The notes under the pieces were generated by a model. It saw only the letters and a list, made by a program, of their open reading frames with translations, was not told the DNA's origin and ran no database searches. Made by a program: the position numbers and the translations under genes. Below are positions 13,884-22,525 of a stretch of 64,000 nt of DNA, in pieces. Source of the DNA: Geodermatophilus pulveris (GTDB lineage Bacteria; Actinomycetota; Actinomycetes; Mycobacteriales; Geodermatophilaceae); the NCBI RefSeq assembly GCF_900188375.1, contig NZ_FZOO01000003.1, positions 248,001 to 312,000 of the forward strand. The letters are read 5' to 3'. The stretch's first letter is position 1. The number at the start of each line of letters is the position of its first letter.

Positions 13884-15128
13884 GTGCGTCGGGTGGAGGC
13901 GGGCGTGGTGCGGCCCGGCTGGGAGGCCGAGGTCGAGGCCCAGGGGCTGGTCTACAACCGGACGACGACCCCCGGCGGTGAGCTGCGCAGCTACTGGCGC
14001 GAGGGCCCGTTCTACGACTTCACGATGGCCGAGGTCCGGCAGCTGGAGGGCTGGGTGGCCCAGCTGTTCGAGATGTGCGTGGCCGCCGGCGACCACGTCG
14101 TCGAGCACGACCTGTTCGACCGGATGGGCATCCCGCCGATCGCCCGCCCGGAGATCCGGCGCACCTGGGAGACCGAGCCGCCGAGCGTCTACGGCCGCTT
14201 CGACCTGCGCTACGACGGGCAGGGCCCCCCGAAGCTGCTGGAGTTCAACGCCGACACCCCCACCGGGCTGGTGGAGTCCGCCGTCACCCAGTGGAACTGG
14301 CACCTGTTCACCGGCCAGGGCGCCGACCAGTGGAACGCCCTGCACGACCGGCTGGTCGCCGCCTGGCGGCGCAACCTGCTGCGCTGGGAGCGACGCACCG
14401 GCGTCCACCCGCGGGTGCACCTGGCCTGGACGTCGGAGGAGCGCTCCGGCGAGGACCGGATGACCGTGGCCTACCTGATGGACACCGTCGTCCAGGCCGG
14501 CTACGAGGCGATCGAGCTGGTGGTCGAGGACATCGCGCTGGACCCCGGCGACGGCCGCTTCTACGACCAGCAGGGCCGCCACCTCGACGTCGTCTTCAAG
14601 CTCTACCCCTGGGAGTGGCTGCTCGAGGACGAGTTCGGGCCCGCCGTCCTGGCCGACGCCGCCCGGCCCGGGGGGACGACGTGGGTGGAGCCGGCCTACA
14701 AGATGCTGTGGAGCACCAAGGCGCTGCTGCCGGTGCTGTGGCGGCTGTTCGGCGGCGACCCGGCGCTGTCCCCGCTGCTGCTGCCGGCCTACTTCGCCGA
14801 CGAGCTGCCGTCGTCCTGGCGGACCTACGTGCGCAAGCCGCTGTGGGGCCGGGAGGGGGCCAACGTGCAGATCGTCCGCGAGGGGCAGGTCGCCGAGCAG
14901 CAGCCCGGCCGGTACGGCACCGAGGGCTGGGTCGTGCAGGAGTTCGCCCCGCTGCCGGACTTCGCCGGCGTCGACGGGCCGCACCACCCGGTGCTGGGCG
15001 CGTGGGTGGTGGACGGCGAGCCGGCCGGGCTGGGCATCCGGGAGAGCGACGGTCTGATCACCGACAACCTGAGCTTCTTCGTGCCGCACACCATCGACGC
15101 GGCGACCCCGGGGGCCGGCCGCCGGTAG
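13884..15128 (+). CDS. Glutathionylspermidine synthase-like ATP-grasp (YgiC family)
   Basis: 414 residues from GTG 13884. Family motifs include YWREGPFYDFT, YGRFDLRYDGQGPPKLLEFN, ADTPTGLVESAVTQW, VFKLYPWEWLLEDEFG, EPAYKMLWSTKALLPVLW and VRKPLWGREGANVQI, which form the ATP- and Mg-binding site of the C-terminal synthetase domain of glutathionylspermidine synthase. Stand-alone members (YgiC/YjfC) lack the amidase half and their peptide/polyamine substrates are unknown. It follows the YgiB-like lipoprotein gene and probably shares its transcript; the pair may modify the cell envelope. Confidence 0.85.
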   Translation: MRRVEAGVVRPGWEAEVEAQGLVYNRTTTPGGELRSYWREGPFYDFTMAEVRQLEGWVAQLFEMCVAAGDHVVEHDLFDRMGIPPIARPEIRRTWETEPPSVYGRFDLRYDGQGPPKLLEFNADTPTGLVESAVTQWNWHLFTGQGADQWNALHDRLVAAWRRNLLRWERRTGVHPRVHLAWTSEERSGEDRMTVAYLMDTVVQAGYEAIELVVEDIALDPGDGRFYDQQGRHLDVVFKLYPWEWLLEDEFGPAVLADAARPGGTTWVEPAYKMLWSTKALLPVLWRLFGGDPALSPLLLPAYFADELPSSWRTYVRKPLWGREGANVQIVREGQVAEQQPGRYGTEGWVVQEFAPLPDFAGVDGPHHPVLGAWVVDGEPAGLGIRESDGLITDNLSFFVPHTIDAATPGAGRR

Positions 15129-15145
15129 ACGGCTACGGTCGCACC

Positions 15146-15593
15146 ATGCCGTTGGAGGGCGAGTACGCACCCAGCACGCAGCAGTGGGTCCGCGACCAGG
15201 TCGAGCGCTACGAGGCCACCGGCGGCCGGGAGGCCGCCACGCTGGGCGACACCGGGCTGCCGGTCGTCATCTTCAGCACCCGCGGTGCGCGCTCGGGGAG
15301 GCTGCGCAAGCAGCCGCTCATGCGGGTCGAGCACGAGGGCGCCTACGCCATGGTCGGCTCGCAGGGCGGTGCGCCCACGGACCCCGCCTGGGTGGGCAAC
15401 CTGCGCACGCACCCCGACCAGTAGAAGGACCCCCCTGCCCCCCGCGACTCGCACGCTCGCCGCGGGGCCCTGCAGGGGGGCCAGGGGGCGGGCCGTGGCG
15501 GCCTACCCGCCCTGCGCGGACTACCAGCGCCGGACCGACCGCGCCATCCCGGTGTTCGTGGTCGCGCGCGCGGAGCCGGCCAACCCGGCGTAG
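15146..15593 (+). pseudogene. Deazaflavin-dependent nitroreductase gene, disrupted
   Basis: The first 92 codons (15146-15424) match the F420-binding deazaflavin-dependent nitroreductase (DDN-like) family: RDQVERYEATGGREAATLGD, VVIFSTRGARSGRLRKQPLM, VGSQGGAPTDPAWVGNL, then RTHPDQ and TAG. Normal members continue for about 50-60 residues. The end of the family reappears about 70 bp later as VAAYPPCADYQRRTDR and AIPVFV. A copy of the dispersed hairpin element fills the gap and some 30 codons in between are gone. The truncated product lacks the C-terminal substrate-side region and is probably inactive. Confidence 0.75.
15425..15482 (+). repeat. Hairpin element, copy A (within broken gene)
   Basis: Arms GGACCCCCCTGCCCC and CCCTGCAGGGGGGCC pair around the core GACTCGCACGCTCGCCGCG. 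It begins directly after the premature TAG of the deazaflavin nitroreductase gene. Unlike copies B-E it lacks the GTTCCAGCACGTCACC tail and continues into gene sequence. Confidence 0.7.
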
Positions 15594-15597
15594 CCGG

Positions 15598-16674
15598 TCA
15601 GGGCAGCGCGGCCGCCGCCGCGGGGATGGCGGCGGCGACGTCGTCGGGGAAGGCGGTGAACGGGGTCGCGGCCACCGAGCGCGGCGCGCCCTGCCCCCTC
15701 GACCGTGGGCCCTGCCAGGCCCAGGTGCCCAGCACCCGCCCCGCGTGCACGACGGTCGGCCGGAACACCCCGTTGCCGCCGGGCACGATCCGGTCGGCGA
15801 ACTCGGGCGGGACGGCGCAGCTGCGGTCGGCGTAGCCGAGGACGTACTCGTCGAACCCCGGCAGCAGGTGCAGCCCGGCCGCCTCGCCCCGGTGCTGGGC
15901 CAGCAGGTCCGCGGTCTCCGGCGCCATGAGCAGCTCGCGGCCGTCGACCTGGACGGCGGCCAGCTCCCCGCGGACCGCGGCCACCCCCGCGCGGACGTCG
16001 GTCACCGTCAGCCCCGACCAGCGGGCGAGGTCGGCGACGGTGGCCGGCCCGTGGCCGCGCAGGTAGCGCAGCGCCAGCTCGGCCAGCGCGGCGTCCCGGT
16101 CCAGCCGGCGCGGCGCGGGCACCCACTCGTCGAGCAGCACGAACTGCTGCTCGCCGCCGGCCATCGGGCCGAGGCAGAGGGTGCCGGTCTGCGCCAGGTA
16201 CCACAGCAGGTGGTAGCCGCGCTGCCCGGTGGTGGCGACCCCGCCGTCGGCCACGGCGGCGAGCAGCTCCCTGCGGCCGCACCGCCGTCCCCCGCTCAGC
16301 GCGGCTGTGACCAGGTCGCGGGCCCGCTCGGTGTCGGCCTCGGTGATGCCGAGCACCGCCCGCCGCCGGGCGGCGCCAGCCAGCACCCGCGGCCCGCACA
16401 GCTCCAGCAGCCAGTGCAGGTCCTCGGCGGGCACCAGGTGCAGCGTGCTGCGCATCGGCCAGGAGCGGACCACCTCGCCGGCCCCCAGCGCCGCCTCCAC
16501 CCCGGCCCGGGAGCGCTGCGCCGTCCGCAGCGCCACCGAGGTCAGCGCCCCGGGCAGGTCCTGGCCCTGCACGCAGGTGAGCAGGCGGACCGCCGCGGCG
16601 GCGTCGGCGGCCGGCGGCCCGGCGACCCGCAGCGCCACCAGCCGCAGCAGGGCCTGCTCGGTCGCCGTCGTCAT
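15598..16674 (-). CDS. Winged helix DNA-binding domain protein
   Basis: 358 residues from ATG 16674. It follows the winged-helix DNA-binding domain family (HTH_42, PF06224): LRLVALRVAGPPAADAAAAV, TCVQGQDLPGALTSVALRT, VVRSWPMRSTLHLVPAEDLH, and in the second half YLRGHGPATVADLARWSGLT, GFDEYVLGYADRSC and PGGNGVFRPTVVHAGRVLGT. Some relatives (AlkX/YcaQ type) are DNA glycosylases that unhook crosslinks; the catalytic QxR/QxD motif of that branch is not clearly present, so a DNA-binding or repair role is only inferred. The gene stops just after the broken nitroreductase on the opposite strand. Confidence 0.75.
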   Translation of the reverse strand: MTTATEQALLRLVALRVAGPPAADAAAAVRLLTCVQGQDLPGALTSVALRTAQRSRAGVEAALGAGEVVRSWPMRSTLHLVPAEDLHWLLELCGPRVLAGAARRRAVLGITEADTERARDLVTAALSGGRRCGRRELLAAVADGGVATTGQRGYHLLWYLAQTGTLCLGPMAGGEQQFVLLDEWVPAPRRLDRDAALAELALRYLRGHGPATVADLARWSGLTVTDVRAGVAAVRGELAAVQVDGRELLMAPETADLLAQHRGEAAGLHLLPGFDEYVLGYADRSCAVPPEFADRIVPGGNGVFRPTVVHAGRVLGTWAWQGPRSRGQGAPRSVAATPFTAFPDDVAAAIPAAAAALP

Positions 16675-16694
16675 GCGGGGAGCGTGCCAGCGGG

Positions 16695-17480
16695 CTACGA
16701 CGCCGCCCGGTCGCGGCGCGGCCACGAGCGATCGAGCTGCTCGACCGGCGGCGTCGCCGCGTGCCAGGCGCGGGCGCGCTCGCCGGCCGCCTCGCCCTCG
16801 TCCCCGTGCAGCCGCTCGGCGACGTCGCCCAGCATCTCCTCGCGGCCGTAGAGGACGACGACGTCCCCCGGCTGCACGTGCAGGTCGTCCCCCGGGGCCC
16901 CGATCCACGTCGTGCCCCGTTCGACGCCGAGCACCGTGATGCCCTCCTCGGGCAGGCGCAGTCGCCCGAGCGGACGGGAGGTGATCCAGTCGTCCTCCTC
17001 GACCGGCAGTTGCACCACCCGCCAGATGCCGCGCAGGTGCAGCAGGGCCGCGTAGTCGCGCACCTCCAGGTCGGCGTACCGGCGCAGGAACCGCTCGATG
17101 ACCCGCTGCAGCGCCCGGTCGACGACCCGGTTCCGGGCCAGCCACAGCAGCGCGGCGAGGAGGAGGACGATCACCGCGGCGCGGGCGAACCCCCGCCCCG
17201 TGGTGTCCACCCCGGTGAAGCTCAGGATCAGCGTGCCCAGCACCGAGACGGCTCCCGCGCCGCTGACCAACATCAGCACCATGGCGACCCGCCGGCGGGC
17301 CGGGTGGTTGACCACGGCCTCGGCCTCGGAGGTCGTGAAGCCGGTCCCGGTGAAGGCCGACCGGGCCTGGAACCGCGCGTGGTCCAGGCTCATCCCGGTC
17401 ATGGTCAGGGCGACGGTGGCGACCCGGGTGACCAGCAGCCCGAGCGCGATGACGACGATCAGCGAGACGACGGCGAACAC
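16695..17480 (-). CDS. Membrane protein with TrkA C-terminal domain
   Basis: 261 residues from GTG 17480. Three hydrophobic helices (about 2-28, 61-86, 96-113) with a soluble loop RFQARSAFTGTGFTTSEAE reminiscent of a K+ transporter pore loop, a linker rich in Arg, then a TrkA-C domain at about 155-225 (RPLGRLRLPEEGITVLGVE, GDDLHVQPGDVVVLYGREE). TrkA-C domains bind small ligands such as cyclic di-AMP and gate ion transport. The protein probably takes part in ion or osmotic homeostasis. The start is uncertain; the upstream frame is Pro/Arg-rich shadow sequence. Confidence 0.75.
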   Translation of the reverse strand: MFAVVSLIVVIALGLLVTRVATVALTMTGMSLDHARFQARSAFTGTGFTTSEAEAVVNHPARRRVAMVLMLVSGAGAVSVLGTLILSFTGVDTTGRGFARAAVIVLLLAALLWLARNRVVDRALQRVIERFLRRYADLEVRDYAALLHLRGIWRVVQLPVEEDDWITSRPLGRLRLPEEGITVLGVERGTTWIGAPGDDLHVQPGDVVVLYGREEMLGDVAERLHGDEGEAAGERARAWHAATPPVEQLDRSWPRRDRAAS

Positions 17481-17782
17481 GACAGACGGTCTACCGAGCC
17501 GGGCGGCCCCGCACACCCGGGCGGCAGGCCTCGGCGGGCACCCGGTGACGTCGCCGGCGTCGGTCACGGCCGCGGACAGGGGAGCGGGCGGGACGAGCTC
17601 GTCGGCCGCCGCGGCGGTGGCCCCGGCCGGCCAGAGGGCGGCCCCCGGGCCGGTCAGCAGCCCGGCGAAGAGGGGGACGGCACCGCGCGCCGAGGCGGGT
17701 CGCCCGATGGGTGGAGCACCCGCGGGCACCGTCACGCTGTGTCGTCCGCCCGCCCGCCCGCCCGCGCTGGGAGACTGTCCCC
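17481..17782. other. Divergent intergenic region
   Basis: About 300 bp between the TrkA-C membrane protein and the methyltransferase genes. No ORF has protein-like translation. It must hold promoters for both directions, but I see no clear -10/-35 pair or repeat. Confidence 0.5.
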
Positions 17783-18382
17783 GTGCGGGCAGCGGACTGG
17801 GACGCGCGGTACGCCGCACAGCAGCAGTGGTCGGCCGAGCCGAACGCGCTGGTGGCCGACCTGCTCGCCGACCTGCCGCCCGGGGTGGCGGTCGACCTGG
17901 CGGCGGGGGAGGGGCGGCACGCGCTGTGGCTGGCCGGGCGTGGGTGGCGGGTGACCGCCGTCGACTTCTCCGCGGCCGGCCTGGCGCGCGGCCGCGCCCG
18001 GCCGGGAGCCCACCGGGTGACCTGGGTGACGGCCGACGTCCTGCACTGGGAGGCCGCACCGGGGTCGCCCGACCTGGTGCTGGTGGCCTACCTGCACCTG
18101 CCGGAGGCTGACACCGCGGCGCTGCTGCACCGCGCGGTCGGCTGGCTGCGGCCGGGCGGCCGGCTGCTCGTCCTGGGCCACGACGCCGACAACGTCGCGC
18201 ACGGGGTCGGCGGCCCGCAGGACCCGGCCATCCTGTACAGCACCGGTCGGCTGGCCCCGGTGGCCGCGCTGCTCGACGTCGACCGGCTGGAGCAGGTGCG
18301 CCGCGAGACTCCCGCCGGCACCGCGCTGGACACCCTGCTGTGGGGTCGGCGGCCCGGGGAGTCCGTCGTCCCCCGGCGGTAG
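17783..18382 (+). CDS. Class I SAM-dependent methyltransferase
   Basis: 199 residues from GTG 17783. Motif I is VDLAAGEGRHALWLA (about residues 37-51), followed by WRVTAVDFSAAGLARG, and later LVLVAYLHLPEAD and WLRPGGRLLVLGHDADN. This fits the small tellurite-resistance/TehB-like group of methyltransferases with an unknown small-molecule substrate. Length is typical. The gene is followed after 10 bp by a micro-protein and a DUF1801 gene, and the three may be one transcript. Confidence 0.82.
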   Translation: MRAADWDARYAAQQQWSAEPNALVADLLADLPPGVAVDLAAGEGRHALWLAGRGWRVTAVDFSAAGLARGRARPGAHRVTWVTADVLHWEAAPGSPDLVLVAYLHLPEADTAALLHRAVGWLRPGGRLLVLGHDADNVAHGVGGPQDPAILYSTGRLAPVAALLDVDRLEQVRRETPAGTALDTLLWGRRPGESVVPRR

Positions 18383-18392
18383 CCTGCGCGCC

Positions 18393-18518
18393 GTGATGGG
18401 GATGGGCGGGGCCGGGGGGCGGGACGCGCGACGGCGCCGGCGGCTGGTCGCCACGGTGGTCGTCGTGGCGCTGCTGGTGACCGCCGCGGCGACGGTGCTG
18501 TCGATCGCGCTGGGCTGA
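18393..18518 (+). CDS. 41-aa single-pass membrane micro-protein
   Basis: GTG 18393 (or ATG 18396) opens a 41-residue frame: a Gly-rich start, a strongly basic stretch (RDARRRRRLVA), then one hydrophobic helix (TVVVVALLVTAAATVLSIAL) to the C-terminus. This is a typical N-in single-pass micro-protein with good coding bias. It is wedged between the methyltransferase (10 bp) and DUF1801 (10 bp) genes. No family is recognised. Confidence 0.55.
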   Translation: MMGMGGAGGRDARRRRRLVATVVVVALLVTAAATVLSIALG

Positions 18519-18528
18519 GGAGGCGGGC

Positions 18529-18954
18529 GTGGACGCCGAGGTCGAGGAGTGGCTCACCGCCGCCGGCCCGCGCGAGGCCGAGCTGCGGCGGGTCGACGAG
18601 CTGGTGCGGGCGGCCGCGCCGGGCATCGACCGGCAGCTGGTGACCCTCGGCTCCCGCCGGGCGCTGGGTTACGGCCTGATGCCCTACCGGCCGCGCTCGG
18701 CGAGGGAGACGACCACCTGGCCGCTGGTCCTGCTCGCCGCCCAGCAGCGGCACCTGTCGCTGTACGTCTCCGCCGTCGTCGACGGGGAGTACCTCGCCGA
18801 GGCGCGTGCCGGGCGGCTGGGGCGGGTCTCCTGCGGGAAGAGCTGCATCCGGTTCACCGCGCTGGACCGCGTGGACCGGGCCGAGCTCACCACCCTGCTC
18901 CGGGACGCGGTCGCCGCCACCCGGGACGGCGCGAACGGCGTCGCGGCCGGCTGA
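18529..18954 (+). CDS. DUF1801 domain protein
   Basis: 141 residues from GTG 18529. It has the YdhG/DUF1801 pattern: VEEWLTAAGPREAELRRVDE, an ALGYGLMPYRP segment, then TTWPLVLLAAQQRHLSLYVS and GRVSCGKSCIRFTALDRVD. The family has a small alpha/beta fold related to frataxin-like or iron chaperones; function is not established. Cytoplasmic. It follows the methyltransferase and micro-protein on the same strand. Confidence 0.8.
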   Translation: MDAEVEEWLTAAGPREAELRRVDELVRAAAPGIDRQLVTLGSRRALGYGLMPYRPRSARETTTWPLVLLAAQQRHLSLYVSAVVDGEYLAEARAGRLGRVSCGKSCIRFTALDRVDRAELTTLLRDAVAATRDGANGVAAG

Positions 18955-19093
18955 CCGGCCGGCCCTGCGCAACCTGGGGTTGCTCCAGTGACCTAGGTCC
19001 CTGGTGCGGCCGTTCGGAGGGGGACACCGTGGGGGCCGACGCCGACGCGCGTCCGACCGACGCTCTTCCCCCGCGCACGGAGGCGCCCACCGC

Positions 19094-19312
19094 ATGACGC
19101 TGACCGAGGAACCCGCCGTCGACCCCGCCGTCGACCCCGCCGTCGACCAGGCCGTCGCCCGGCTCGCCGACGAGTTCGGTCCGCGGCTGCGCCCGCAGGT
19201 CATCGGCACCGTGGTCCGCACCTGCCGCCAGGACCTCAGCGGGGTGCCGGCCACGGCGCTGCCCGAGCTCGTCGAGCGCCTCGCCCGGGAGCGGCTGCAG
19301 TCCGTCGCCTGA
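19094..19312 (+). CDS. Three-helix bundle dimerization domain protein
   Basis: 72 residues from ATG 19094. After a repeated acidic VDPAVDPAVDQAV stretch, the sequence ARLADEFGPRLRPQVIGTVV, VRTCRQDLSGVPATALPEL and VERLARERLQ matches small actinobacterial proteins annotated as three-helix bundle dimerization domains. In some proteins this domain is fused to phosphatases (arsenate reductase-type). Here it stands alone, 42 bp before the ABC-F gene. Its role is unknown. Confidence 0.65.
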   Translation: MTLTEEPAVDPAVDPAVDQAVARLADEFGPRLRPQVIGTVVRTCRQDLSGVPATALPELVERLARERLQSVA

Positions 19313-19354
19313 CCGGCGCGGGAATGCGCTTGCCGCCACCCGGACGATGGCGCC

Positions 19355-20974
19355 GTGGGATCGGTCGACGTCACCGGGGTGCGGCACACCCTCCCCGACG
19401 GCCGGGTGCTGCTCGACGGGGTCTCCTTCCGGGTCGGTGAGGGCGCCCGCGCCGCGCTGGTCGGCGAGAACGGGGCCGGCAAGACGACGCTGCTGCGGAT
19501 CATCGCCGGCGACCTGGTGCCCGAGGCCGGCGCCGTCGCCCGCACCGGTGGCCTCGGGGTGATGCGCCAGACCATCGGCTCCGTCCGCGACGGCACCACC
19601 GTGCAGCGCTTCCTCGTCGACCTCTCCCCGCCGGCGGTGCGGGCCGCCTGGCACGCCGTCGACGCCGCCGAGCTCACCCTCATGGAGACCGACGACGACG
19701 ACGCGCAGCTGGCCTACGCCGACGCGCTCGCGCAGTGGGGCGACGCGGGCGGCTACGAGGCCGAGGTCACCTGGGACACGGTCACGGTGGCCGCGCTCGG
19801 CGTGCCCTTCGACCGGTGCAAGTACCGCGAGCTGGCCGGCCTGTCCGGCGGCGAGCAGAAGCGGCTGGCGCTGGAGGCCCTGCTGCGCGGCCCGGACGAG
19901 GTGCTGCTGCTCGACGAGCCGGACAACCACCTGGACGTCCCGGGCAAGCGGTGGCTGGAGGAGCGGCTGCTGGCGACCCGCAAGACGGTGCTGTTCGTCA
20001 GCCACGACCGGGAGCTGCTGGCCCGCGTCGCCGACCGGGTGGTCACCGTCGAGGGCGGGACGGCGTGGGTGCACGGCGGCGGCTTCACCGGCTACGCCGG
20101 GGCCCGCGCGGCCCGGCACGACCGGATGGCCGAGCTGCGCCGCCGCTGGGACGAGGAGCACGCCCGGCTGGTCGAGCTGGTGCGCACCCTGCAGCAGCAG
20201 GCGGCCAACTCCCCGGACATGGCCTCCCGGTACCGGGCCGCGCAGACCCGGCTGGCACGGTTCGAGGCGGCCGGCCCGCCGCCGGACCGCCCGCCGGAGC
20301 AGGAGGTGGCCATGCGGCTGCGCGGCGGGCGCACCGGGGTGCGGGCGGTCACCGCCGAGCGGCTCGAGCTCACCGGGCTGATGCGGCCGTTCGACCTCGA
20401 GCTCTGGTTCGGCGACCGGGTCGGCGTCCTGGGGTCCAACGGCGCGGGCAAGTCGCACTTCCTGCGGCTGCTGGCCGGCCAGGACGTCGCGCACACCGGC
20501 TCGTGGCGGCTGGGCGCCCGCGTCGTCCCCGGCTTCTTCGCCCAGACCCACGCCCACCCGGGCTGGCCGGACCGCACCCCGGTGGACCTGCTGTGGCACG
20601 GCGAGCCCGGCCGGCCGGGCGTCGACCGCGGCCGGGCCATGGCCGCGCTGCGCCGCTACGGGCTGGCCGCCCAGGGCGACCAGCCGTTCGGCACGCTGTC
20701 GGGCGGGCAGCAGGCGCGCTTCCAGGTGCTCGTGCTGGAGCTGTCCGGCGCCACGCTGCTGCTGCTCGACGAGCCCACCGACAACCTCGACGTGCTGTCG
20801 GCGGAGTCGCTGGAGGAGGCGCTGGCCGCCTTCGAGGGCACGGTGCTCGCCGTCACCCACGACCGCTGGTTCGCCCGCTCCTTCGACCGCTTCCTGGTCT
20901 TCGGCGCCGACGGGCGGGTGTACGAGTCGGCCGAGCCGGTGTTCGAGGAGGCCCGGGTGCAGCGCGCCCGCTGA
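19355..20974 (+). CDS. ABC-F family ATP-binding protein
   Basis: 539 residues from GTG 19355, with two ATPase domains and no membrane segments. First domain: Walker A GENGAGKTTLL (about 38-48), signature LSGGEQKRLALEALL, Walker B VLLLDEPDNHLD and switch FVSHD. Second: Walker A GSNGAGKSHFL, signature LSGGQQARFQVLVLE, Walker B LLLLDEPTDNLD and switch AVTHD. The linker between them holds long charged helices (RRRWDEEHARLVELVRTLQQ) as in ABC-F proteins, which bind ribosomes and act in translation or antibiotic protection. It is a self-contained soluble ATPase; which branch it belongs to cannot be told by eye. Confidence 0.88.
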   Translation: MGSVDVTGVRHTLPDGRVLLDGVSFRVGEGARAALVGENGAGKTTLLRIIAGDLVPEAGAVARTGGLGVMRQTIGSVRDGTTVQRFLVDLSPPAVRAAWHAVDAAELTLMETDDDDAQLAYADALAQWGDAGGYEAEVTWDTVTVAALGVPFDRCKYRELAGLSGGEQKRLALEALLRGPDEVLLLDEPDNHLDVPGKRWLEERLLATRKTVLFVSHDRELLARVADRVVTVEGGTAWVHGGGFTGYAGARAARHDRMAELRRRWDEEHARLVELVRTLQQQAANSPDMASRYRAAQTRLARFEAAGPPPDRPPEQEVAMRLRGGRTGVRAVTAERLELTGLMRPFDLELWFGDRVGVLGSNGAGKSHFLRLLAGQDVAHTGSWRLGARVVPGFFAQTHAHPGWPDRTPVDLLWHGEPGRPGVDRGRAMAALRRYGLAAQGDQPFGTLSGGQQARFQVLVLELSGATLLLLDEPTDNLDVLSAESLEEALAAFEGTVLAVTHDRWFARSFDRFLVFGADGRVYESAEPVFEEARVQRAR

Positions 20975-21185
20975 CCGTGTCGGGTCACGCCGGGCATCCC
21001 ACCCTCTCCCCGTCGTCGATCACGGGGTTGTCGCAGGCCCGGTCGGCGTGTCCCCCCGTGTCGCTGGCAACGACCCCATGGTCGACCCGGGATGGGCCCC
21101 CGGGATGGGCAGCACGTCGGGCGGGCCCGCAGCCGGGCGAGCGCGACCCGCACGGGGAGGTCTCCAGCCGCCGGGGCCCGGTCGG

Positions 21186-22487
21186 TCAGGCGGCGGTGCG
21201 CTGCCCGGCCGGGACGGCTGCCGCCCCCGCCGGGGCCTGCAGCCGGTCCCGGCGGTCGGCCGCGCGGACGACGACGGCGAGCCCGGCGCCGGCCAGCGCG
21301 AGCGCGGCGCCCACCCAGATCGGCGCGGTCCAGCCCAGGCCGGCGGACAGCACGCCGGCCCCGAGCGCGGCGCCCACGGCGTTGGCCACGTTGAACGCCC
21401 CCTGGTTGGCCGCCGAGACCAGGCTGCCGCCGGGCACCCGCGCCGCCTCGATGACGCCGTTCTGCACCACCGGGCCGAGCCCGAACGCCAGCGCGCCGAA
21501 CAGCACGAGCAGCACGACCGCGGCGGCCGGGGTGCGGGCCAGGACGGCGAACGCGGCCAGGACGGCGGCGGTGGCCAGCAGGCCGGCCACGACGAAGGAG
21601 GACCCGTAGCGGTCGCCGAGTCGCCCGCCGACCAGCGTGCCCACCGTCGTGCCGATGCCGAACAGCGCCAGCACCGGGGTCACCCACTCCACCGGCAGGC
21701 CGGCCAGCTCGGTGAGGATCGGGCTGACGTAGCTGTACACGGCGAACAGCGCGGAGAAGCCGACCATGGTCAGGCACAGCACCAGCCACACCCGGCCGCG
21801 GCGGAAGGCGGCCAGCTCGGTGCGCAGGTCGCCGGGCTCGCCCAGTGCCCGCGGCATCCAGGCCAGCAGGCCGGCGATGGTGACCAGCCCGATGACCGCG
21901 ATGGCGCCGAGCACCAGCCGCCAGCTGGTCTGCTGGGCGGCGAAGGTGCCCAGCGGGACGCCGACGACGTTGGCCAGCGTGAGCCCGACCAGCATCAGCG
22001 AGATCGCGCTGGTCGACCGGTCGGCGGGGACCAGCCGTCGGGCGGCGACCGCCCCCACACCGAAGAACGAGCCGTGCGCCAGCGCGGTGAGCACCCGGGC
22101 GGCGGCGAGCGTCTCGTAGCTCGGCGCCACCGCCGACAGCACGTTGCCGACGACGAACAGCGCCATGAGGGCGACCAGGGTCTGCCGCGGCGGGAAGCGC
22201 ACGCCGAGCGCGGTGAGCGTCGGGGCGCCGACGACCACGCCGACGGCGTAGGCGGAGATGAGCAGCCCCACCGAGGGCACCGAGACGCCGAGGCCCTCGG
22301 CGACCTCCGGGAGCATGCCCATGACGACGAACTCGGTGGTGCCGATGCCGAAGGCGCCGATGGACAGGGCGAGCAGGGCGCGGGGCACGGGGCGACTCCA
22401 GGACGGTGCGGTTCCGGGCGGGGCTCGGACTGCGTCGTCCGTGGGGTCGGGCTCTCCCGTGCCCAAGGCGGCGTCCCGGGCGGGCAT
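21186..22487 (-). CDS. MFS transporter, AraJ-like drug/sugar efflux
   Basis: 433 residues. After a hydrophilic start of about 33 residues come twelve hydrophobic segments. The family marks are LSIGAFGIGTTEFVVMGMLP at helix 1 and VGAPTLTALGVRFPPRQTLV after helix 2, then VLTALAHGSFFGVGAVAARR, as in AraJ-like efflux permeases of the DHA1 group. It should export small molecules using the proton gradient. ATG 22487 lacks a strong ribosome binding site; internal GTG starts would shorten only the soluble N-terminus. It lies 38 bp downstream of the alcohol dehydrogenase gene on the same strand and may be co-transcribed. Confidence 0.85.
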   Translation of the reverse strand: MPARDAALGTGEPDPTDDAVRAPPGTAPSWSRPVPRALLALSIGAFGIGTTEFVVMGMLPEVAEGLGVSVPSVGLLISAYAVGVVVGAPTLTALGVRFPPRQTLVALMALFVVGNVLSAVAPSYETLAAARVLTALAHGSFFGVGAVAARRLVPADRSTSAISLMLVGLTLANVVGVPLGTFAAQQTSWRLVLGAIAVIGLVTIAGLLAWMPRALGEPGDLRTELAAFRRGRVWLVLCLTMVGFSALFAVYSYVSPILTELAGLPVEWVTPVLALFGIGTTVGTLVGGRLGDRYGSSFVVAGLLATAAVLAAFAVLARTPAAAVVLLVLFGALAFGLGPVVQNGVIEAARVPGGSLVSAANQGAFNVANAVGAALGAGVLSAGLGWTAPIWVGAALALAGAGLAVVVRAADRRDRLQAPAGAAAVPAGQRTAA

Positions 22488-22525
22488 GCCCGGGACACCG
22501 CGTGGGTCTGCTCACACGGTGCGGG

